From: Gemmatimonadota bacterium
GTDB taxonomy: Bacteria > Latescibacterota > UBA2968 > UBA8231
Reading direction: 5' to 3'
Length of the DNA stretch: 10,624 nt
Assembly: GCA_028875335.1 (NCBI GenBank)
Contig: JAPPEF010000365.1
Location: forward strand, 1-10,624
Shown: in pieces, positions 6,671-10,624 of the stretch
Numbering within the stretch: position 1 is the first letter of the stretch
Layout of the letters: each line of letters opens with the position of its first letter
The notes under the pieces: generated by a model
Database searches by the model: none
The model's input: only the letters and a program-made list of their open reading frames with translations
What the model was told of the DNA's origin: nothing
Program-made: the position numbers and the translations under genes

Positions 6671-8494
6671 ATGGCCACTTACATCCTCGGCATTTCCGCG
6701 TTCTACCACGATAGCGCGGCCTGTTTGGTGCGCGACGGAGAAATCGTCGCTGCAGCGCAGGAGGAGCGATTCACGCGCGTTAAACACGATCCAGATTTTC
6801 CCGCTCGCGCCGTCGAATACTGTCTGCGGGAAGGCGGTATTGAGGCCAAAGACCTGCACTGCGTGGGATTTTACGACAAACCCCTGTTGACCTTTGAACG
6901 CCTGCTAGAGACGCATCTCGGCACGGCGCCGTTGGGCCTCCGCCTCTACTGGAAGAGCATGCGGGTATGGCTGGAAAAGAAGCTGTGGATCCCGCACTTA
7001 ATCCAAGAGCAGCTAGGCTGCGATGTACCGGTGCTATTTAGCGACCACCACGAGTCGCACGCCGCATCGGCCTTCTACCCGTCGCCGTATCGGGAAGCGG
7101 CGATCGCGACCTTAGACGGGGTCGGCGAGTGGACCACTACCAGCTATGGCTACGGCCGAGATGCCGAAATTCACACGCTGGCCGATATCAAGTTTCCCCA
7201 CTCGCTGGGTTTGTTCTATTCGGCCTTTACCTACTTTACGGGCTTCAAGGTCAACTCTGGCGAGTACAAGCTGATGGGGTTGGCCCCCTATGGCGAGCCG
7301 AAATACGTCGATCTAATGCTCAACGAGATAATCGATCTGAAGGACGACGGCTCCTTCAAGCTCAACACTCGGTATTTCAATTACCTATCCGGCCTGACGA
7401 TGACCAGTAGGGCCATGGACAAGCTCTTCGGGAGACCGCCGCGACGGCCAGAAACGCCGCTGACCCAGCGCGAGATGGATATTGCGCGCTCCTGTCAGGT
7501 CGTCACCGAGGAAGTCATGTTGCGTATTGCCCGCACGGTGCATCGAGAGACCAAGCTCAAAAACCTGTGCATGGCCGGTGGCGTGGCCCTCAATTGCGTC
7601 GGCAATGGCCGCATCTTGCGCGAGGGTCCTTTTGAAAACATCTGGATCCAGCCGGCGGCGGGCGATGCCGGCGGGGCCTTGGGCGTGGCGCTGGCGCTGT
7701 GGTATCACCATTTGGGCCACGAGCGAGTGGCAGATGGCGAAAACGACGCGATGCGGGGGGCGCTGTTAGGGCCTGAGTACGGGGACGAAGAAATTTACCA
7801 ATGCATTGAGGAGCAGACGGGGGTGGCGCAAAAACTCGCTGAGGACGAACTGCCAGTGCGCGTGGCCGAGTTGTTGGCTGCGGGCAAGGTCGTCGGCTTT
7901 TTTCAGGGGCGGATGGAATTTGGGCCGCGTGCGCTCGGCGCCCGGTCGATTCTCGGCGACCCGCGCTCCACCCAGATGCAGTCGCTGATGAACCTCAAGA
8001 TCAAGTTCCGCGAGAGTTTCCGCCCCTTTGCCCCGACAGTCTTACGCGAATGTGTACACGAGTTCTTTGAGCTGGATGCCGACTCGCCCTACATGCTGCA
8101 AGTGGCCCCAGTTAAAGCGGAACGGCAGATCCCCATGAGCGAGGACCAGCAGCGGCTGTTCGGCATCGACAAGCTAAACGTGCCGCGCTCGGATATGCCT
8201 GCCGTCACCCACGTCGATTACTCGGCGCGAGTGCAGACGCTGCGCCGGCAAGATCACCCGCGCTACTACGACGTGATTCGCGCCTTTCAGAGCCTGACCG
8301 GCTATCCAGTGGTGGTCAACACGTCCTTCAACGTGCGCGGCGAACCCATCGTCCAAAGCCCCGAAGATGCCTATCGCTGCTTCATGCGGACGGAGATGGA
8401 TTTTTTGGTCATAGGCTCTTATATCTTAGACAAGAAAGATCAGCCCCAGTGGCAGGAAGAGCTAGATTGGCAAGAGGAGTTTGAGCTTGACTGA
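6671..8494 (+). CDS. Carbamoyltransferase of the NodU/CmcH/TobZ family
   Basis: A 607-residue, full-length enzyme. The N-terminal Kae1-like domain starts YILGISAFYHDSAACLV and contains DHHESHAASAFYPSP, with His126 and His130 spaced as the metal ligands His114 and His118 of TobZ. Asp149 (ATLDGVGEW) and Asp332 (AAGDAGGALG) fit the other two ligands. The C-terminal domain has QGRMEFGPRALGARSILGD (412-430), SFRPFAPTVL and VVNTSFNVRGEPIV, all hallmarks. Known chemistry: carbamoyl phosphate and ATP form carbamoyl-adenylate at one site, and the carbamoyl group is moved to a hydroxyl of the acceptor at the other. Relatives modify Nod factors, cephamycins, tobramycin and saxitoxin, so the acceptor cannot be read from this sequence. 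No biosynthetic gene is nearby except the overlapping SxtJ-like gene. TsaD/Kae1 is excluded by length and by the C-terminal domain. No clear ribosome site precedes the ATG. Confidence 0.93.
   Translation: MATYILGISAFYHDSAACLVRDGEIVAAAQEERFTRVKHDPDFPARAVEYCLREGGIEAKDLHCVGFYDKPLLTFERLLETHLGTAPLGLRLYWKSMRVWLEKKLWIPHLIQEQLGCDVPVLFSDHHESHAASAFYPSPYREAAIATLDGVGEWTTTSYGYGRDAEIHTLADIKFPHSLGLFYSAFTYFTGFKVNSGEYKLMGLAPYGEPKYVDLMLNEIIDLKDDGSFKLNTRYFNYLSGLTMTSRAMDKLFGRPPRRPETPLTQREMDIARSCQVVTEEVMLRIARTVHRETKLKNLCMAGGVALNCVGNGRILREGPFENIWIQPAAGDAGGALGVALALWYHHLGHERVADGENDAMRGALLGPEYGDEEIYQCIEEQTGVAQKLAEDELPVRVAELLAAGKVVGFFQGRMEFGPRALGARSILGDPRSTQMQSLMNLKIKFRESFRPFAPTVLRECVHEFFELDADSPYMLQVAPVKAERQIPMSEDQQRLFGIDKLNVPRSDMPAVTHVDYSARVQTLRRQDHPRYYDVIRAFQSLTGYPVVVNTSFNVRGEPIVQSPEDAYRCFMRTEMDFLVIGSYILDKKDQPQWQEELDWQEEFELD
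8474..8479 (+). promoter_or_regulatory. Ribosome binding site inside the carbamoyltransferase gene, setting the SxtJ-like start
   Basis: GAGGAG lies 7 bases before the TTG at 8487 but only 1 base before the TTG at 8481, so it selects the second TTG. It sits within the last codons of the upstream gene, which favours translational coupling. Confidence 0.65.
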
Positions 8495-8912
8495 GGTCAA
8501 GAGCTACTGGGGGGTTGCGGTTCCCACACGCGGCGATTTGCGCCGCTTCGGCCTCGTGCTGGCGGCGTTGCTGGCCTTACTAGGCGGCTATCTGTGGTAC
8601 GTGGAAGCTGTCGGCATTGCCCAACTCGTACACTCGGCCTCGTTGGTGTTACTTGGGATCGGCTTGGCGCTACCCGTCGCGTTGAAGCCGATCTACTTTC
8701 CCTACATGTGGCTGGCGAGAATCGTGGCCTTTGTCAATATCCACCTGCTCTTAGGGCTAGTTTTCTACACGCTTTTTACGCTGATCGGGCTTGGCATGCG
8801 TCTTTTGGGGCGCGATCCGCTCGACCGCAAAATCGCTCCCGACGCGGAGAGTTACTGGCAGCGTCGGGCCCCTTCTCTGTTCCCCCGCGACCATTATCAC
8901 AAGCGTTTCTGA
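8487..8912 (+). CDS. SxtJ-like small membrane protein
   Basis: A 141-residue protein read from a TTG start (MTEVKSYWGV), chosen because GAGGAG is 7 bases upstream; the frame could also start at TTG 8481, adding two residues. It overlaps the end of the carbamoyltransferase gene by 8 bases. There are probably three hydrophobic segments, at about residues 20-39, 49-65 and 78-104, the second and third joined by a short loop with KPIYFPYMW. The C-terminal tail has GRDPLDRKIAP, then ESYWQRR and a final HYHKRF. This layout and tail (DPL.R...P...SYW.....Y.+.F) match the SxtJ family, named from the saxitoxin cluster, which is repeatedly found beside NodU-type carbamoyltransferases. Its biochemical role is not established. 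Inference: it may hold the enzyme at the membrane or help with a lipid-linked acceptor. The small DUF5989 protein often found third in such clusters is not present here. Confidence 0.8.
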   Translation: MTEVKSYWGVAVPTRGDLRRFGLVLAALLALLGGYLWYVEAVGIAQLVHSASLVLLGIGLALPVALKPIYFPYMWLARIVAFVNIHLLLGLVFYTLFTLIGLGMRLLGRDPLDRKIAPDAESYWQRRAPSLFPRDHYHKRF

Positions 8913-8926
8913 AGCGCCACTAAGCC

Positions 8927-8955
8927 TTGCTCTTGTTTTGGGCAGCCGTTATATT
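8927..8955 (+). promoter_or_regulatory. Candidate sigma70-type promoter for tadA and the RNA block
   Basis: TTGCTC (8927-8932), a 17-base spacer and TATATT (8950-8955, 5 of 6 matches to TATAAT) lie in the gap after the SxtJ-like gene. The -35 box is weak (3 of 6). Transcription would start near 8962, giving a leader of about 30 bases that contains the GAGGCC hairpin. Confidence 0.45.
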
Positions 8956-8967
8956 TACACCTCTTGG

Positions 8968-8989
8968 GAGGCCCCTTAAAAACGGCCTC
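8968..8989 (+). other. Small hairpin just before the tadA start
   Basis: GAGGCC (8968-8973) and GGCCTC (8984-8989) can pair as 6 bp around a 10-base loop containing TTAAAAA, ending 2 bases before the tadA ATG. The left arm includes most of GGGAGG, the only Shine-Dalgarno-like sequence in the leader, which is otherwise about 20 bases from the ATG and too far to act normally. It could be a weak terminator-like or translation-modulating structure, or chance. Confidence 0.3.
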
Positions 8990-8991
8990 AA

Positions 8992-9477
8992 ATGGAATCT
9001 ACGGAAGAAGTTAGCTCATTCGCCGAAGACGGTCGTTGGATGCTTGAGGCTCTGCGCGAGGCCGAGCGCGCCGGCCGTCGTGGCGAGGTGCCCGTCGGTG
9101 CTGTCGTCGTCGGAGCCGGACGGGTTTTGGGCCGGGCCGGCAACGCCATTGAAGCGACGCAGGATCCCACAGCCCACGCGGAGATGCTGGCCTTGCGCCA
9201 AGCCGCGGAAGCACTGGGGACGCGGCGTTTGTTGGCGACCACGCTCTACGTCACTTTGGAACCTTGCGCCATGTGCGCTGGAGCTGCGGTCTTGGCCCGA
9301 GTGCCGCGGCTGGTCTTTGGGGCTGCTGATCCCAAAGCCGGTGCTTGCGGTTCGTTGCGCAATGTTGCGGAGGATCCTCGGCTCAATCATCGCTGTCAGG
9401 TCCGCGGCGGAGTGCTAGAGCAAGAATGTGCCGAGTTGCTCAAGGGGTTTTTTACGGCTCTGCGAGCGGCCAAGTAG
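8992..9477 (+). CDS. tadA: tRNA-specific adenosine deaminase TadA
   Basis: A 161-residue cytidine-deaminase-fold enzyme that converts the wobble adenosine (A34) of tRNA-Arg(ACG) to inosine. The catalytic signature is complete: TAHAEM with zinc ligand His62 and proton shuttle Glu64, and EPCAMCAGA with zinc ligands Cys92 and Cys95. EVPVGAVVV near the N-terminus and FGAADPKAGACGS after the second motif are typical of TadA and separate it from cytidine or guanine deaminases. The ATG at 8992 is the first in the frame after a stop at 8977; an ATG at 9040 would still leave the core intact, and no well-placed ribosome site decides between them. Length fits the family (about 150-170). A tRNA-Ser gene begins 5 bases after the stop, so the mRNA very likely continues into the tRNAs. 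TadA next to SRP RNA and dnaX is also seen in Bacillus (yaaJ-scr-dnaX). Confidence 0.93.
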   Translation: MESTEEVSSFAEDGRWMLEALREAERAGRRGEVPVGAVVVGAGRVLGRAGNAIEATQDPTAHAEMLALRQAAEALGTRRLLATTLYVTLEPCAMCAGAAVLARVPRLVFGAADPKAGACGSLRNVAEDPRLNHRCQVRGGVLEQECAELLKGFFTALRAAK

Positions 9478-9482
9478 ATTGG

Positions 9483-9572
<90 letters not shown>

Positions 9573-9593
9573 TCTAAGTTAAAATACTTTTGC

Positions 9594-9684
9594 GGAGAGA
9601 TGGCCGAGTGGTCGAAGGTGCACGACTGGAAATCGTGTGTAGGGTAACCCCCTACCGTGGGTTCGAATCCCACTCTCTCCGCCA
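9594..9684 (+). tRNA. tRNA-Ser(GGA)
   Basis: A 91-base class II tRNA. The acceptor stem is GGAGAGA paired with TCTCTCC, discriminator G, and an encoded CCA (9682-9684). The anticodon stem is CACGA/TCGTG with loop CTGGAAA, giving anticodon GGA (codons UCC and UCU). The long variable arm folds as TAGGG/CCCTA, and the T arm is GTGGG-TTCGAAT-CCCAC. It lies 21 bases after tRNA-Ser(CGA) across an AT-rich spacer. Its acceptor and T arms are nearly the same as in the first gene, but the anticodon and variable arms differ, as expected of isoacceptors. Confidence 0.97.
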
Positions 9685-9698
9685 TAAATTATCCGGAT

Positions 9699-9774
9699 GG
9701 GGCAGTAGCTCAGCTGGGAGAGCGCCAGGTTCGCAATCTGGAGGTCGTGGGTTCGATCCCCATCTGCTCCACCA
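9699..9774 (+). tRNA. tRNA-Ala(CGC)
   Basis: A 76-base class I tRNA. The acceptor stem is GGGGCAG/CTGCTCC, with the G3-U70 wobble pair that marks alanine tRNAs, discriminator A73 and an encoded CCA (9772-9774). The D arm is GCTC-AGCTGGGA-GAGC, the anticodon stem CCAGG/TCTGG around TTCGCAA, giving anticodon CGC (codon GCG), and the T arm GTGGG-TTCGATC-CCCAT. It follows tRNA-Ser(GGA) by 14 bases. Confidence 0.95.
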
Positions 9775-9811
9775 TATTTTCCGGATACCCTCTGTGAAAT
9801 GCAGAATTTTA

Positions 9812-10082
9812 GGTCGTGCTAGATGGGGAGATAGCGGTGCCCTGTACCCGCAATCCGCTATAGCGGGATTGAATTCCCATCCAGAGGTCTTCGCACCTCT
9901 TGTTCGACCGGAGCAAAGTGGCGCTGAAGACCGGATTCTGCGCAATCAAGAACTTCTGAACCCCGTCAGGACCGGAAGGTAGCAGCGGTAGGAATGTCTC
10001 TTGATGTGCCGCAGAGTTGTCCGGTTGGAGCTAACTGGCTCTGGGCAGACCTGGGGGCGGGATCGAAGATGGGTGCACGGCC
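9812..10082 (+). ncRNA. ffs: Signal recognition particle RNA, large bacterial type with Alu domain
   Basis: About 271 bases; it scaffolds Ffh and targets membrane and secreted proteins to the translocon. The apical domain IV is unmistakable: GTCAGGACCGGAAGGTAGCA (from 9965) with GGAA tetraloop 9974-9977. Compared with E. coli, the pair beside the two C-G pairs is A-U instead of U-A, a compensating change. Long helix 5 is supported by 9946-9952 with 9999-10005, CTGCG with CGCAG, and CCGGA with TCCGG. The Alu domain is present: GTGCTAGATGGGGAGATAGC near the 5' end, ATAGCGG (9831-9837) pairing with CCGCTAT (9855-9861), and the closing helix 9813-9819 with 10075-10081. A further AGAGGT/ACCTCT hairpin sits at 9883-9900. 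This is the Bacillus-like long form, not the ~114-base E. coli 4.5S form. A weak -10-like CAGAAT at 9802-9807 has no matching -35 box, so it may be co-transcribed with the tRNAs. Ends are estimated to within a few bases. Confidence 0.95.
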
Positions 10083-10099
10083 TTTTAATTTTTATTTGT
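10075..10099 (+). terminator. Probable 3' end signal of the SRP RNA
   Basis: The closing strand of the SRP RNA terminal helix (10075-10081) runs straight into the T-rich tract TTTTAATTTTTATTT. A stable helix followed by a U-run can act as an intrinsic terminator, but the helix is formed with the far 5' end of the RNA, so this may equally be a processing boundary. Confidence 0.4.
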
Positions 10100-10131
10100 T
10101 CCCTTCAGCTTGGCTGTGTCGAGCAACGCAA

Positions 10132-10624
10132 ATGGCCTATCAGGTAACAGCGCGCAAGTGGCGTCCTCGCCAATTCGACGAAGTAGTTGGGCAGGAGCAC
10201 ATCACTGCCACCTTAAAGAATGCCGTCCATTCCGGGCGCATCGCGCAGTGCTACCTGTTCTGCGGCCCTCGCGGCGTGGGCAAAACCACGACCGCGCGGA
10301 TTCTCGCCAAGGTTCTCAACTGCGCCGACCCCCGCGACGGCAATCCCTGCGAAACATGCGATTCCTGCAAGAGCATCGCCACCTCCACCAGCATGAACGT
10401 GCTGGAGATCGACGGGGCTTCCAACAACAGCGTCGATGACATCCGCGAGTTGCGCGAGGTCGTGCGCTACGCCGCGACCGAAGGTGTCTATAAGATCTAC
10501 ATCATCGACGAAGTCCACATGCTCTCGACTTCGGCGTTCAATGCGCTGTTGAAAACGCTGGAGGAGCCACCGGAGCACGTGGTTTTCATCTTCGCCACCA
10601 CGGAGGTGCAGTCGGTTCCCGACA
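10132..10624 (+). CDS. dnaX: DNA polymerase III gamma/tau subunit, 5' part (runs off the window)
   Basis: The first 164 codons of dnaX, open at the window's end. The product is the AAA+ clamp-loader subunit of the replicative polymerase. It starts [20 protein letters not shown], the standard dnaX N-terminus. The Walker A motif [12 protein letters not shown] begins at residue 45 with Lys51. The zinc-binding cysteines are Cys64, Cys73, Cys76 and Cys79 (C-x8-C-x2-C-x2-C). Walker B is [10 protein letters not shown] with Asp126-Glu127, and the sensor 1 region FIFATTE follows [12 protein letters not shown]. Nothing visible tells whether both gamma and tau forms are made, because that region lies outside. 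No obvious Shine-Dalgarno sequence precedes the ATG. It begins 49 bases after the SRP RNA; in many bacteria the next genes are a YbaB/YaaK-type DNA-binding protein and recR, which could be expected downstream. Confidence 0.96.
   Translation, partial: MAYQVTARKWRPRQFDEVVGQEHITATLKNAVHSGRIAQCYLFCGPRGVGKTTTARILAKVLNCADPRDGNPCETCDSCKSIATSTSMNVLEIDGASNNSVDDIRELREVVRYAATEGVYKIYIIDEVHMLSTSAFNALLKTLEEPPEHVVFIFATTEVQSVPD

Noticed and set aside
8481..8486. TTG at 8481 as the start of the SxtJ-like protein
   Set aside because: Only 1 base separates it from GAGGAG; the TTG at 8487 has a normal 7-base spacing.
6671..8494. TsaD/Kae1 tRNA threonylcarbamoyl-transfer protein
   Set aside because: The N-terminal fold is related, but the 607-residue length and the C-terminal EFGPRALG and VVNTSFN motifs belong to NodU-type carbamoyltransferases.
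9699..9774. Third tRNA as Cys (GCA) or Arg (TCG), by shifting the anticodon loop
   Set aside because: Standard position counting puts CGC at 34-36, and the G3-U70 pair with A73 marks alanine.
9652..9945. Minus-strand frame with WWSRWGSNPRP and EWDSNPR
   Set aside because: Antisense of the tRNA-Ser and tRNA-Ala T arms and part of the SRP RNA; an artefact of the same kind.
9590..9982. Plus-strand frame of 130 codons across the tRNA genes and SRP RNA
   Set aside because: It runs through three structured RNA genes and has no ribosome site or protein-like composition.

Overview
The window is about 10.6 kb of moderately GC-rich bacterial chromosome, densely packed with genes and with no sign of phage, transposon, plasmid or CRISPR sequence. 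It opens with the 3' end of a gene for an exported protein carrying a type IX secretion (T9SS)-style C-terminal domain, followed at once by a PorV/PorQ-family outer-membrane protein. That points to a Gram-negative member of the Fibrobacterota-Chlorobiota-Bacteroidota (FCB) superphylum or a neighbouring candidate phylum; a Latescibacterota-like lineage would fit, but this is inference. An SRP RNA of the large, Alu-domain type is notable for such a host.

Layout. (1) 3-1901, + strand: T9SS-type cargo protein (partial) and PorV-like protein, closed by a strong 13-bp hairpin terminator. (2) 1968-5330, + strand: TPR lipoprotein, then two peptide-type ABC permeases resembling YejB and YejE, tightly spaced and probably one operon; no substrate-binding protein or ATPase is present. 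(3) 5307-6578, - strand: diaminopimelate decarboxylase (lysA), whose 3' end overlaps the YejE-like gene by 24 bases. (4) 6579-6670: AT-rich divergent promoter region. (5) 6671-8912, + strand: NodU/CmcH/TobZ-type carbamoyltransferase and, overlapping by 8 bases, a small SxtJ-like membrane protein. (6) 8992-10624, + strand: a housekeeping RNA/replication block: tadA, tRNA-Ser(CGA), tRNA-Ser(GGA), tRNA-Ala(CGC), large SRP RNA (ffs), and the 5' part of dnaX.

How the parts relate. Region 1 looks like a cargo/shuttle pair for export to the cell surface. Region 2 looks like the membrane core of a peptide importer working with proteins encoded elsewhere. lysA makes lysine from meso-diaminopimelate. 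The carbamoyltransferase/SxtJ pair suggests O-carbamoylation of an unidentified, perhaps membrane-associated, acceptor. The last block serves translation, protein targeting and DNA replication, and its tadA-SRP RNA-dnaX order is the same as in Bacillus subtilis.

I did not find a convincing undescribed multi-gene system. The points most worth following are the isolated carbamoyltransferase/SxtJ pair, the large SRP RNA in an apparently T9SS-bearing lineage, the roughly 90-residue insert in the YejB-like permease, and the loss of the EPGR arginine in LysA.
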